Source: JABDII01 sp041576235
GTDB taxonomy: Bacteria; Gemmatimonadota; Gemmatimonadetes; Gemmatimonadales; GWC2-71-9
DNA length: 30,934 bases
Direction: 5' to 3'
Assembly (NCBI GenBank): GCA_041576235.1
Contig: JBFGLJ010000009.1
Location: 1 to 30,934 of the forward strand
Part shown: positions 16,019 to 24,528 of the stretch, piece by piece
How the letters are laid out: each line of letters opens with the position of its first letter
Position numbering within the stretch: position 1 is the stretch's first letter
Position numbers and translations under genes: made by a program
Notes under the pieces: model-generated
Told to the model about the DNA's origin: nothing
Databases searched by the model: none
Seen by the model: the letters and a program-made list of their open reading frames with translations, nothing else

Positions 16019-17179
16019 TCACTCCGCGCGGGCCGGCACGTCGCCGTCCACGACCCTGAGGGTGAAGGCCGTCCCCGGTGGAAAGTCGCGGCGGTGCTTG
16101 AGTACCCGGCCCTCCGGGTCGCGGGCCACGCTGTACCCGCGCTGGAGCACCCGCAGGGGACTCAAGGCCTCGAGCTGCGCGCCGAGCCCTTCGGCGTCTC
16201 GCCGCCACCGAGCCAAGCGGTGCTCCACCGCTGCGCTCAGGCGGTCGCCGGTGCGCGCCAAGCGTTCGTGTCCAAACCGCGCGCGCTGTCGCAGGCCGTT
16301 GGCGAGCCGCTTCGCGAGCGAGTCGGCTCGGTCGAGGACCTCGTCTTGGTGGGGCACCGCGAGCTCCGCGGCCGCCGATGGGGTGGCCGCACGGTGATCG
16401 GCCACCAAGTCGGTCAGGCAGACATCGACTTCGTGGCCCACGGCCGAAATCGTCGGCACCTCGACCGCGGCGAGCGCACGACAGACACCCTCGGCGTTGA
16501 AGGCGGCTAAGTCTTCCCGCGATCCTCCACCGCGTCCGACGATGCAGAGGTCGACGTCGGGCAATCGATTGACGAGCGTGAGGGCGTGAACCAATTCCCG
16601 CTCCGCGCCCACGCCTTGCACTTTGGTTCCGATGACGCAGAGCGCCGCCAAAGGCCAGCGCAGGCGGGTGACCGTCACGATGTCACGGAGGGCCGCCCCA
16701 TCGAGGCTGGTGACCACCGCGATCCGCGTTGGCATGACGGGCAACGCCCGCTTGCGCTCCAAGGCGAAGAGGCCGTCCTCCGCCAAGGCAGCCTTGGTTC
16801 GCTCGAACTCGAGTTGCTGTTTCCCCAGCGCCTCGGTGGCCAGCATGTCGGTCGCGGCAAATCGAAACTCGCCTCGCTCCTCCCAGACCGACGGTGTGCC
16901 GAACGCATAGACCTGGGCGCCTTCGGGCGGAGGCGTGCGGAGCCGGCGGGCATACGTTCGCCACATGACGCACTTCAGTTGACTGTCGGCATCCCGTAGG
17001 GTGAAGTACCAGTGTCCGCTCTGGTAGGTCTTGAGTCCGGTCACCTCGCCGCGAATCCACAGCGTGCCGAGGTGGCCTTCGATGGCGTCTTTCGCGGCGC
17101 GGGTGACCTGCGTGATTGTCCATGCGACGTCGGTGGGCGACAGCTCGAACAGCGACGGATGGGGTGGTGTGCGGGCCAT
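16019..17179 (-). CDS. xseA: Exodeoxyribonuclease VII large subunit
   Basis: Catalytic subunit of exonuclease VII, 386 residues (shorter than the E. coli protein of about 456, mostly in the coiled-coil part). The N-terminal OB-fold spans about 15-115: IRGEVTGLKTYQSGHWYFTLRDADSQLKCVMW. Catalytic domain: RIAVVTSLDGAALRDIVTV (152-170), DLCIVGRGGGSREDLAAFNAE (210-230), ISAVGHEVDVCLTDLVADHRAATPSAAAEL (244-273). C-terminal LRVLQRGYSVARDPEGRVL is the usual end motif. ATG start; 14 nt downstream of folD. Confidence 0.97.
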   Translation of the reverse strand: MARTPPHPSLFELSPTDVAWTITQVTRAAKDAIEGHLGTLWIRGEVTGLKTYQSGHWYFTLRDADSQLKCVMWRTYARRLRTPPPEGAQVYAFGTPSVWEERGEFRFAATDMLATEALGKQQLEFERTKAALAEDGLFALERKRALPVMPTRIAVVTSLDGAALRDIVTVTRLRWPLAALCVIGTKVQGVGAERELVHALTLVNRLPDVDLCIVGRGGGSREDLAAFNAEGVCRALAAVEVPTISAVGHEVDVCLTDLVADHRAATPSAAAELAVPHQDEVLDRADSLAKRLANGLRQRARFGHERLARTGDRLSAAVEHRLARWRRDAEGLGAQLEALSPLRVLQRGYSVARDPEGRVLKHRRDFPPGTAFTLRVVDGDVPARAE

Positions 17180-17193
17180 GTGGGGCCGGTGCG

Positions 17194-18084
17194 TCAGGCC
17201 GCCGCGAGTTGTGCGGTGGCGGCTTGGAGAGTGTTCTGGAGCAGCATCGCGATGGTCATCGGCCCGACACCCCCTGGAACCGGGGTGATGGCGGCGGCCA
17301 CTTGCCGGACTTCGTCGAACGCAACGTCGCCGACCAGCCGATACCCCTTGTCGGTTGAGCGATCATCGATCCGGTTGATTCCGACATCGATGACGGCAGC
17401 ACCGGGCTTCACCATGTCGGCCGTGGCGTACTCCGCCTGCCCGATGGCCACCACCAGAATGTCAGCCGTTCGGGAGATGGCGGCCACGTCGCGGGTGCGC
17501 GAGTGGCAAATGGTGACCGTCGCATTGGCTCCGGGGCCCTTGTGGACCAGCAAATTGGCCAGCGGGCGGCCAACGATGAGCGACCGGCCGATGATGACGC
17601 AGTGCGCGCCGGATGTTTCGATCCCCGAGCGGATCAACATCTCCTGAATGCCGTAGGGGGTTGCCGGTCGGAAGCCGCTGGGGTCACCGATGACGACCTT
17701 GCCGACATTGACCGGGTGGAACCCGTCGACGTCCTTGCGAGGGTCGATGCGCTGGAGCACCGCGTCGGCGTCGAGATGGCCAGGAAGGGGTAGCTGCACC
17801 AGCATGCCGTGAATGCTGGGATCGGCGTTGAGCTCGTCGATGGTGGCGAGCAGTTCCGCCTCGAGGGTCGAGTCCGGGAGCCGGACCGTCCGCGAGTGCA
17901 TCCCGGCTTCCTCGCACCGCCGGCCCTTCATACGCACGTACACCTGGCTGGCGGGATTCTCGCCGACCAGCACCACGGCCAGGCCGGGAACGATGCCCTG
18001 GGAGGCCAGCTCGCCGACTTTTTCCGCTACTTCCACCCTGATGGCCTTGCCGATCGCGACGCCATCGATCAGCGTGGCACTCAT
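17194..18084 (-). CDS. folD: Methylenetetrahydrofolate dehydrogenase / methenyltetrahydrofolate cyclohydrolase
   Basis: Bifunctional cytoplasmic enzyme interconverting 5,10-methylene- and 10-formyl-tetrahydrofolate with NADP(H); 296 residues. Catalytic Y49 and K53 lie in ASQVYVRMKGRRCEEAGM. VQLPLPGHL and DPRKDVDGFHPVN form the active site, and IIGRSLIVGRPLANLL is the dinucleotide-binding segment. DVGINRIDD and ITPVPGGVGPMTIAML close the domain. ATG overlaps the rny stop (ATGA), so translation is coupled to RNase Y. Confidence 0.97.
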   Translation of the reverse strand: MSATLIDGVAIGKAIRVEVAEKVGELASQGIVPGLAVVLVGENPASQVYVRMKGRRCEEAGMHSRTVRLPDSTLEAELLATIDELNADPSIHGMLVQLPLPGHLDADAVLQRIDPRKDVDGFHPVNVGKVVIGDPSGFRPATPYGIQEMLIRSGIETSGAHCVIIGRSLIVGRPLANLLVHKGPGANATVTICHSRTRDVAAISRTADILVVAIGQAEYATADMVKPGAAVIDVGINRIDDRSTDKGYRLVGDVAFDEVRQVAAAITPVPGGVGPMTIAMLLQNTLQAATAQLAAA

Positions 18085-19661
18085 CGCGCGAAATCCACAG
18101 CACGGGTCTCCCTGATGACCACGACCCGAATTTGTCCGGGGTACTGCAGCTCGGCTTCGACCTTTCGGGCGATGGCATCGGACAGCTCCGCGGCCCTGCC
18201 ATCGTCGACCTGTTCAGGGTGCACCACCACGCGTATCTCCCTTCCCGCTTGAATGACGTTGCACTTCTCGACCCCATCGAACCCTTTGGCCAATTCCTCG
18301 AGCCGTGTGAGCCGCTTCACGTAGGTCTCGAACGCTTCTCGGCGGGCGCCCGGCCGCGAACCGCTCACGGCATCAGCGGCCTGCACCAAGGCGGACTCGG
18401 TGGACGCATGCGGCACATCGTCGTGATGGGCGTGGATGCAGTTGATGACCGCATCGCTTTCGCCGAACCTCCGGGCCACCTCGACCCCCAGCTCGACATG
18501 CGTGCCTTCATTGTCATGGGTCAACACCTTCCCGATGTCGTGGAGGAGCGCCCCGCGCTTAGCGAGTTGAACGTCACAATGCAGTTCAGCCGCCATGATG
18601 CCCGCCAACCACGCCACTTCTTTGGAATGCTCGTAGATGTTCTGGCCGTACGAGGTGCGGTAGCGCATGCGTCCCACGAGCTTTACCAGCTCGGGGTGCA
18701 ATCCGTGAATGCCGGTGTCGTAGGCCGCTTGCTCGCCGAGTTCGACCAACTCCGCCTCCAACTCGGACCGTGCCTTGGTGACGATTTCCTCGATGCGACC
18801 GGGATGAATCCGGCCATCCGCAATGAGGGCTTCCAGGCTGCGGCGGGCGACTTCACGCCGGATAGGGTCGAAACACGAGATCACGACCGTATCGGGCGTG
18901 TCGTCGATGATGACGTCGACGCCGCACGTCGTCTCGAACGCCCGAATATTCCTTCCCTCGCGGCCGATGATGCGACCCTTCATTTCATCGTTCGGCAGAG
19001 TGACGGCAGCCACTGTCGATTCCGCGGTGTGTTCAGCCGCGATCCGCCCAATCGCCGTGGCGACGATGCGCCTGGCGTCCCGTTCTGCCGAGCGACGAGC
19101 TTGTTCCTTGATGTCCCGCACCAGCGCGGCCGCGTCACTGCGGGCTTCATCCTCGACTTGGTGCAACAACTCACGCCGGGCCTCGTCCGCACTCATCCCG
19201 GCGACCGCCTCCACTTTTCGGCGGTGCTCGAGGACGAGGTGCTCGACCTCGGCCTCCCGGCCTTCCAGCTTGCGCAGCCGCTTGTCAACCGCCTTTTCTC
19301 GTTCGACCAGCGCCCGCTCGCGGTCCTCGACCTCTCGTGCCCGCTGATCGAGCCCTCGGTCTCGTTGGGTCGCTTGTTGCTCGGCCGACAGCCACTCTTT
19401 CCGGCGGGTTTCGGTCTCGTGCTCCAGGCTCTCCCGAAGCTCCATGACTTCCATCTTCCCGCTCAACACAGCTTCGGACTTGAGTGTCTCGGCGGTCTGC
19501 TCCGCCTCGCTGAGCACGCGCGTGGCTTCGTGCTTCGAGGTCTCGAGGATCCCGGTGGCGCGGCGGCGCTGCCGCTGAACGTGGATCGTGATGGTCAGGG
19601 CGGCGGCCACAATGCCAGCCACCGCACCCCCGAGGAGGGACAGCAGGAGGGTTTCGGACAT
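18081..19661 (-). CDS. rny: Ribonuclease Y
   Basis: Membrane-anchored endoribonuclease that starts mRNA decay; 526 residues, the usual size. Order: N-terminal transmembrane helix (about 4-27, LLLSLLGGAVAGIVAAALTITI), long coiled coil (about 30-200), KH domain with GRIIGREGRNIRAFE at 229-243, then the HD phosphohydrolase domain with H345 (YEHSKEVAWLAG), LLHDIGK (H374-D375) and IHAHHDDVPH. C-terminal GREIRVVVHPEQVDD and YPGQIRVVVIRE are typical. The ATG at 19661 is preferred over GTG at 19679 because GGAG sits 9 nt upstream. It precedes and overlaps folD. Confidence 0.96.
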   Translation of the reverse strand: MSETLLLSLLGGAVAGIVAAALTITIHVQRQRRRATGILETSKHEATRVLSEAEQTAETLKSEAVLSGKMEVMELRESLEHETETRRKEWLSAEQQATQRDRGLDQRAREVEDRERALVEREKAVDKRLRKLEGREAEVEHLVLEHRRKVEAVAGMSADEARRELLHQVEDEARSDAAALVRDIKEQARRSAERDARRIVATAIGRIAAEHTAESTVAAVTLPNDEMKGRIIGREGRNIRAFETTCGVDVIIDDTPDTVVISCFDPIRREVARRSLEALIADGRIHPGRIEEIVTKARSELEAELVELGEQAAYDTGIHGLHPELVKLVGRMRYRTSYGQNIYEHSKEVAWLAGIMAAELHCDVQLAKRGALLHDIGKVLTHDNEGTHVELGVEVARRFGESDAVINCIHAHHDDVPHASTESALVQAADAVSGSRPGARREAFETYVKRLTRLEELAKGFDGVEKCNVIQAGREIRVVVHPEQVDDGRAAELSDAIARKVEAELQYPGQIRVVVIRETRAVDFAR

Positions 19662-19676
19662 GAGATCTATCTCCAA

Positions 19677-19720
19677 CACGGCAGCGCCGTGGTTGTTCGC
19701 TTTACCAGAGGCCCGGGACC
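19677..19720 (-). promoter_or_regulatory. Two hairpins in the rny 5' untranslated region
   Basis: In the 66-nt zapA-rny spacer the minus strand carries CACGGC-GCT-GCCGTG (19691-19677), ending 2 nt before the rny Shine-Dalgarno. Close upstream, near the zapA stop, is the palindromic GGGACCCC...GGGGTC cluster (about 19710-19730). They could affect ribosome access or mRNA cleavage at the junction. No U-run follows, so they are not terminators. Confidence 0.4.
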
Positions 19721-19727
19721 CCTGGGG

Positions 19728-20021
19728 TCAAACGCGTTTGGCCGGCGGAAGAAACCGGCTCACCTCATCGGCGAGAGCGGTCATGCGCGCTGCCACTTCG
19801 CGATCGCCGCGGCGCGCCCTGAATAGCTCGTCCGTAATCGACAGGGCCGCCAGCAGCGCCGCCTTGTGCGACTCGACGAGCGGGGCCGTCTCCCGTACCC
19901 GTTGCAAGGCCGTATCGACATGCGCGGCGACTTCTTTGGTATAGGCGGGAGGAAGCTCTGAGCGCACCGTGAACGTCTCGCCTCCGATCGTCACCTGGAC
20001 CGCGTGTTTGGTTTCGTTCAT
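19728..20021 (-). CDS. zapA: Cell division protein ZapA
   Basis: A 97-residue FtsZ-ring-associated protein. The N-terminal beta hairpin reads VQVTIGGETFTVRSELPPAYTKEVAAHVDTAL, followed by the helix RETAPLVESHKAALLAALSITDELFRARR and a short coiled-coil tail. This matches the ZapA pattern (vtI.G..y.lr....ey...vA..vd..m..i....p......aal.AlnlaDEl.k). Its ATG overlaps the stop of the upstream coiled-coil gene (ATGA). Confidence 0.9.
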   Translation of the reverse strand: MNETKHAVQVTIGGETFTVRSELPPAYTKEVAAHVDTALQRVRETAPLVESHKAALLAALSITDELFRARRGDREVAARMTALADEVSRFLPPAKRV

Positions 20022-20332
20022 GCTGCTCCATCCTCCGACGAGCGCTCGAGAAAGGCCATACGGGCGGCCAGGGAGTGGACGCGATCCTTCGCGAAGTCAA
20101 TCCGCTGGCGTAAGGCCTGGTTCTCCACCTCGAGGTCCACCACTCGCTTGCGAGCCTCTGGTAAATCAGGTCCCGGTGCCTTGCCCTTTCCTCCACGCGT
20201 CTTGAGTTCCGCCTCGGCCTTGAGCGCGCGACGGTGCCACTGGGCAAGCTCCTCGGTTAAATGCCCAACCAAGCTCTCGAGTTTGGTGAGCACCGCCGCG
20301 TCGGGCCGCTCGTAGCCTCGTTGATTACTCAT
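20018..20332 (-). CDS. Small coiled-coil protein, ZapB-like
   Basis: A 104-residue, almost wholly helical protein. The first half (LTKLESLVGHLTEELAQWHRRALKAEAEL) and the second (VVDLEVENQALRQRIDFAKDRVHSLAARMAFLE) are heptad-patterned, split by a basic, glycine-rich linker (TRGGKGKAPGPD). No catalytic motif. Its place directly before zapA and its form suggest a ZapB-type division-ring partner; this is inference from size, coil and context, not from a diagnostic motif. The ATG at 20332 has GGGGAG upstream and overlaps the pheT stop by 8 nt. Confidence 0.7.
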   Translation of the reverse strand: MSNQRGYERPDAAVLTKLESLVGHLTEELAQWHRRALKAEAELKTRGGKGKAPGPDLPEARKRVVDLEVENQALRQRIDFAKDRVHSLAARMAFLERSSEDGAA

Positions 20333-22715
20333 GGTCCGCTCCCCCCCCACGCAGCTCGATTCCCAATTCCCGTTTCAGCGTCTGGCGGATCGTGTCGACC
20401 GTCTTGTCGACTTCCGCGTCCCGAAGAGTGCGCGTGGATGATCGGAGCGTCAAATGAAACGCGACACTGCGCGTGCCATCCGGCAGATCCGCCCCGCGAT
20501 ACTCACTCAGAATGCTGGCCGATTCGAGCAGCGCACCCCCAGCGCCGGCGATCACCTCGCGCACTCGCTCCACGCTGACGCCGTGTGGAATGACCAGCGC
20601 CAGATCGCGCGTCGAGGCGGGCGTCGCCGGTAAGGCCTTGAACCGCGGGACCGCACGCGGCGAGGGATCGAGCAGGAGTTCGAAGCCGAGCACCGGCGCC
20701 GCCCACGGCGGAGCATCCGCAAAGAGCCGCTCGGCATGACCCACCACCCGATCGCCCTCGATGCGGGCAATCCACGTTGTGCCATCAACTTGCACGGTCG
20801 CGGAGGGAAGCGCCAGGGCCACGGCGCGCTCGAACAACCCTTTGAGATCCCAAACACCCCAGAGCGGCTGGCCGGCACCCGCGGACCAGTGGGCAGGATG
20901 GCGCCCGCCGCTCACGACGCCCGCCACATGACGGGCCTCGGCCGGCGGCGATCCCGCCTCCCCCATCGCGAAGACGGTGCCGATTTCGAACAGGCGGATG
21001 TCCCGGACCCCTGCGGCCCAATTGGCCTCGACGTGGCCAATGAGGCCGGGCAGCAGCCGGCGACGGAGGAAGGCGCTCTCCTGGGACAGTGGGTTCGTGA
21101 CCGGCACGGCGTCCGGGTCCTCACCCGACCCCATAGGAAGGGACACGACCTCGTAGAGTCCAAGCGCGGTGAGGCCGTTGCGCACATGCGTTGCGGCAAT
21201 CTCCTCCGGCGCATCGGGCACCGTTCCCAAGCGGAAGGGTCGGAGGTCCCCGGGGAACGTGTCGTAGCCATGGAGGCGAGCCACTTCCTCGATCAAATCG
21301 ATTTCGCTCTTGAGGTCGGGGCGCCAGCCGGGGACATCGACGGCCAAGCGGCCATCGTCGGGCTTGGACACCACCGTGGCGCCGATGGCGACGAGGTACT
21401 GCTCGATATCCCGCCACGGAAGCTCGACACCGAGCACCTGCGTCACCCGGGCGTGGCGCAAGAAGATCCGCGGCGGGTGCGACGGTGAGGGCCAGAGATC
21501 GATCGGTGCCTCGGTCACGTCCCCGCCGGCGGTGGTCGCCATCAGTTCGAGACAGCGCCGCACCGCATCGGGCGAGGCATGCAGATCGACCCCCCGCTCG
21601 AACCGGTAGCTGGCTTCGCTGCTCATGCCCAGCGCCTTACGCGTGCGGCGGATACGCACCGGGTCGAACCACGCGCACTCGAGGAACACGTCCGAGGTCT
21701 CCGCGGAAACCTCGCTCGCTCCACCACCCATGACCCCGGCGATCCCGATCGCGCCGCCCTGATCGGCGATCACGGTCATCTCTGCGGACAGGTGCCGCTC
21801 CTTCCCGTCTAAGGTGACCACGCGCTCCCCGGGATGGGCCCGGCGTGCCACGACCGCCGGGCCGTTGAGCTTGGCGAGGTCGTAGGGATGCATCGGCTGT
21901 CCGAGTTCTGCCATGACGTAGTTGGTGGCATCCACGATGTTATTGACGGGACGCATGCCGATCGCGGTGATACGGTGTTGCAGCCACTCTGGTGACGGGC
22001 CCACGGTCACGCCTCGCAAGACCACTGCGAGAAACCGCGCGCACCCCTGTGGGTCTTCGATGGCCACCCGCACTCCGTCGATCGTTGCCTCCGATCCCTC
22101 CCGGCGGAATGTGAGACCGGGCGGCCCCTTCGACCCGGGAATGGCTGGCAAGCGAAACGGCACGGCGAACGCGGCGGCCAGCTCGCGGGCCACCCCTTTG
22201 TGGCCCAGCAGGTCCGGGCGGTTGGGATTGACCTCGATTTCGATGCGGTCATCGGCGAGAGGCAAGACGTCGAGGAGAGGCGTCCCCGGCGGGTGCTGGG
22301 TACGAAGCTCCATGATGCCTTCGTGGTCCTCACCGAGCCCCAGTTCCCTGGCGGAGCACAGCATGCCGTGCGAGGTCTCGCCGCGGATCTTGCGCTTTTC
22401 GATCGTGAGATCTCCCGGCAGCACCGACCCGACCCGGACAAACGGGTACTTCTTCCCGGCTTCGACGTTGGAGGCGCCACACACGACCTGGTGCGGCGCG
22501 GCCCCGCCGTCGTCGACGACGCAGAGCGACAGCCGGTCTGCGTTCGGGTGGGCCCGGATCTCGTTGACCTGGCCGACCACGACGTCACCGAGACCGCCGA
22601 AGAGGGGTTCCACGGCCTCCACCGGCGCGCCGAGCATGGCGAAGCGGTCGCTCATCTCATCCAACGGCAAGGCTCGCCGAAGCGATTCCTCTAACCAGGC
22701 GCGTGAGACAAGCAT
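20325..22715 (-). CDS. pheT: Phenylalanine-tRNA ligase beta subunit
   Basis: The 796-residue beta subunit of the alpha2-beta2 enzyme that charges tRNA-Phe. Order: N-terminal MLVSRAWLEESL, EMAP/OB tRNA-binding domain (about 40-150: VVVGQVNEIRAHPNADRLSLCVVD...QVVCGASNVEAGKKYPF), B3/B4 editing domain (about 205-400: RPVNNIVDATNYVMAELGQPMHPYD, GVMGGGASEVSAETSDVFLECAWFDP), B5 DNA-binding-like fold (about 410-480), catalytic-like domain (LIEEVARLHGYDTFPG, NPLSQESAFLRRRLLPGL), and C-terminal ferredoxin-like anticodon-binding domain (about 700-796: FKALPATPASTRDLALVIP). Starts 2 nt after pheS stops. Confidence 0.98.
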   Translation of the reverse strand: MLVSRAWLEESLRRALPLDEMSDRFAMLGAPVEAVEPLFGGLGDVVVGQVNEIRAHPNADRLSLCVVDDGGAAPHQVVCGASNVEAGKKYPFVRVGSVLPGDLTIEKRKIRGETSHGMLCSARELGLGEDHEGIMELRTQHPPGTPLLDVLPLADDRIEIEVNPNRPDLLGHKGVARELAAAFAVPFRLPAIPGSKGPPGLTFRREGSEATIDGVRVAIEDPQGCARFLAVVLRGVTVGPSPEWLQHRITAIGMRPVNNIVDATNYVMAELGQPMHPYDLAKLNGPAVVARRAHPGERVVTLDGKERHLSAEMTVIADQGGAIGIAGVMGGGASEVSAETSDVFLECAWFDPVRIRRTRKALGMSSEASYRFERGVDLHASPDAVRRCLELMATTAGGDVTEAPIDLWPSPSHPPRIFLRHARVTQVLGVELPWRDIEQYLVAIGATVVSKPDDGRLAVDVPGWRPDLKSEIDLIEEVARLHGYDTFPGDLRPFRLGTVPDAPEEIAATHVRNGLTALGLYEVVSLPMGSGEDPDAVPVTNPLSQESAFLRRRLLPGLIGHVEANWAAGVRDIRLFEIGTVFAMGEAGSPPAEARHVAGVVSGGRHPAHWSAGAGQPLWGVWDLKGLFERAVALALPSATVQVDGTTWIARIEGDRVVGHAERLFADAPPWAAPVLGFELLLDPSPRAVPRFKALPATPASTRDLALVIPHGVSVERVREVIAGAGGALLESASILSEYRGADLPDGTRSVAFHLTLRSSTRTLRDAEVDKTVDTIRQTLKRELGIELRGGGADHE

Positions 22716-22717
22716 CG

Positions 22718-23785
22718 TCAGGCCTCAGGGCCGAATTGGGCGAGGATGCGCATGTCTCCCCCGAACAACAGCCGGATATCGGGGATCCCGTAACGGAGCA
22801 TGGCAATCCGATGCGGGCCCATGCCAAACGCGTAGCCGGTGAACCGCTCGGCATCGATATCGCAGTTTTCCAAGACAACCGGATGCACCATGCCGCAGCC
22901 CAGGATCTCCATCCACCCACTTCCCTTGCACGCAGCGCACCCGGTGCCGCCGCAGAGCAGGCACCCGATGTCCATCTCCGCCGAGGGCTCCGTGAACGGG
23001 AAGAACGACGGCCGAAACCGGACCCGGGTCGTCGGCGAGAAGAACTCGTGGGCGAAATGGAGCAGCGTGGCCTTGAGATCCACGAAACTGATCCCCTCAT
23101 CGACCGCCAGGCCCTCAATTTGGGAGAAGGCCGGGGCGTGCGAGGCATCGAAGGTGTCCTGCCGGTAGACCATGCCAGGCATGATCGACCGAATGGGCGG
23201 TGGGTGGGCCATCATGGTGCGGATTTGCACCGGCGAGGTATGGGTGCGCAGCAGGACGGCGCTTCCCGGATCGGCCTCGGCGGTCGTGCCGACGTCCAGG
23301 TAGAACGTGTCCTGCATGTCCATGGCGGGGTGATCCGGCGGGAAGTTCAGGGCGCCGAAATTGTACCACTCCGTCTCTGCTTCAGGTCCGACCGCGCGGG
23401 TGAAGCCCAGGGCGCGAAAGATCTCGGTGATGTCGTCGATCACCTTGGTGACGGGATGCACCGCGCCGACCCAGCGATGGCGGGCCGGCATGGTGGGATC
23501 GTCCACCGCGGTCTTGTGACGGCGCTCGGCGGCCTCGAGGGCGCGGCGCCGTGCCTCAATGGCCCGTTGGAATTCATCTTTGAGCCGGTTGACCGCCGCG
23601 CCAAAGCGCTTGCGCTCCTCGAGCGGCTGGCTCGCGAGTGAGCGTAGCGCCTGGGTGAGGATGCCTTGTTTCCGGCCCAACAGGGCCACCTGCTCCGCCT
23701 CCAACGCTTCCGCATCCAGCGCGGCGATGCGTGCGAGTCGCGGCAGCGTGGCGTCGAGCACCGGGTATCCCGTGGACTTCGTCAT
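22718..23785 (-). CDS. pheS: Phenylalanine-tRNA ligase alpha subunit
   Basis: The 355-residue catalytic alpha subunit. A coiled-coil N-terminus (about 15-90) precedes the class II core: HPVTKVIDDITEIFRALGF (110-128), NFPPDHPAMDMQDTFYL (147-163), LRTHTSPVQIRTM motif 2 region (179-191), and FRPSFFPFTEPSAEMD (257-272). Motif 3 is AFGMGPHRIAMLRYGIPDIR (319-338). Between motifs it carries CLLCGGTGCAACKGSGW (275-291), a four-cysteine, zinc-knuckle-like insert seen in PheS of several phyla. The ATG at 23785 is preferred over an in-frame TTG at 23803; neither has a strong ribosome site. Confidence 0.97.
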   Translation of the reverse strand: MTKSTGYPVLDATLPRLARIAALDAEALEAEQVALLGRKQGILTQALRSLASQPLEERKRFGAAVNRLKDEFQRAIEARRRALEAAERRHKTAVDDPTMPARHRWVGAVHPVTKVIDDITEIFRALGFTRAVGPEAETEWYNFGALNFPPDHPAMDMQDTFYLDVGTTAEADPGSAVLLRTHTSPVQIRTMMAHPPPIRSIMPGMVYRQDTFDASHAPAFSQIEGLAVDEGISFVDLKATLLHFAHEFFSPTTRVRFRPSFFPFTEPSAEMDIGCLLCGGTGCAACKGSGWMEILGCGMVHPVVLENCDIDAERFTGYAFGMGPHRIAMLRYGIPDIRLLFGGDMRILAQFGPEA

Positions 23786-23819
23786 GACGCGTGTGTCGCT
23801 CAAGGCTCAAGACTCGCGC

Positions 23820-23847
23820 GGGGTCGTTCGCTGGTGCGAGCGACCCC
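23820..23847 (-). promoter_or_regulatory. Hairpin in the rplT-pheS spacer
   Basis: Stem GGGGTCG/CGACCCC plus TCGC/GCGA closed by a four-base loop, with one mismatch on the minus strand (a G-U pair on the plus strand). It lies 35 nt before the pheS ATG in a 111-bp gap between rplT and pheS. No U-run follows, so a terminator is unlikely; RNA processing or attenuation of pheST are options. Confidence 0.45.
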
Positions 23848-23896
23848 ACGAAAGAGGTTCAGGAACCACAATGGCGTGCCCCGCCGAGGGTGGTGC

Positions 23897-24271
23897 CTAG
23901 GATGAACTCGCCGTCTTTTCGTGGGCGCTCTTCGCGACATTCGCCAATTCGGCAAAGGCGGCGGCGTCGCGCACGGCCAAATCCGCCAGGATCTTCCGGT
24001 TGATGTCGACACCCGAGCGTTTCAGCCCGTTGATCAAGCGATTGTAGCTCAGCCCGTGGGTCCGTGCGGCCGCGTTGATGCGGGTGATCCAGAGCCGCCG
24101 GAATTCAGATTTCTTCTTGCGGCGGTCCCGGTAGGCGTACGCCAGACCGCGCTCCACCGTCTCCTTGGCGGATTTGTACAACTTGCTGCGGCCACCGCGG
24201 GCGCCCTTGGCCGCACGCATGATCTTCCGCTTCCGCGCATGGTGGGCGACGCCGTTCTTGGTGCGTGGCAT
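23897..24271 (-). CDS. rplT: 50S ribosomal protein L20
   Basis: A 124-residue early-assembly 23S rRNA-binding protein. The basic N-terminal extension MPRTKNGVAHHARKRKIMRAAKGARGGRSKLYKSAKETVERGLAYAYRDRRKKKSEFRRLWITRINAA is the family pattern, followed by YNRLINGLKRSGVDINRKILADLAVRDAAAFAEL. L20 is the known autorepressor of infC-rpmI-rplT operons in E. coli and Bacillus, which bears on the leader upstream of infC. Nine bases separate it from rpmI. Confidence 0.98.
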   Translation of the reverse strand: MPRTKNGVAHHARKRKIMRAAKGARGGRSKLYKSAKETVERGLAYAYRDRRKKKSEFRRLWITRINAAARTHGLSYNRLINGLKRSGVDINRKILADLAVRDAAAFAELANVAKSAHEKTASSS

Positions 24272-24280
24272 GCGACCTCC

Positions 24281-24475
24281 CTATGCTTCGAGAAGGCGGC
24301 TCACGCGGGGGTAATCGGCGGCGCTCACCAGATCGCCCTTCTTCAACCGATTCTTCCGCTTGCGCGTCTTCTTGGTCAGAATGTGTGAGTGGTTCGCATG
24401 GAAGCGCCGGAGCTTCCCCGTCCCGGTCTTCTTGAAGCGCTTCATCGCGGCGCGCTTGGTCTTCATTTTTGGCAT
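24281..24475 (-). CDS. rpmI: 50S ribosomal protein L35
   Basis: A 64-residue very basic ribosomal protein. MPKMKTKRAAMKRFKKTGTGKLRRFHANHSHILTKKTRKRKNRLKK is diagnostic for L35. Middle gene of the conserved infC-rpmI-rplT trio; a GAGAGA ribosome site precedes its ATG. Confidence 0.98.
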   Translation of the reverse strand: MPKMKTKRAAMKRFKKTGTGKLRRFHANHSHILTKKTRKRKNRLKKGDLVSAADYPRVSRLLEA

Positions 24476-24528
24476 AACAGTCTCTCTCGTTTCCGAGCCC
24501 AGTCCGACCGCTGGCGGCGCCCGGTTCG

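Noticed and set aside
18132..19826. A 564-codon open frame on the plus strand
   Set aside because: It is exactly antisense to rny, which has full KH and HD motifs. The frame is open only because of high GC content, and its protein has no recognisable motif.
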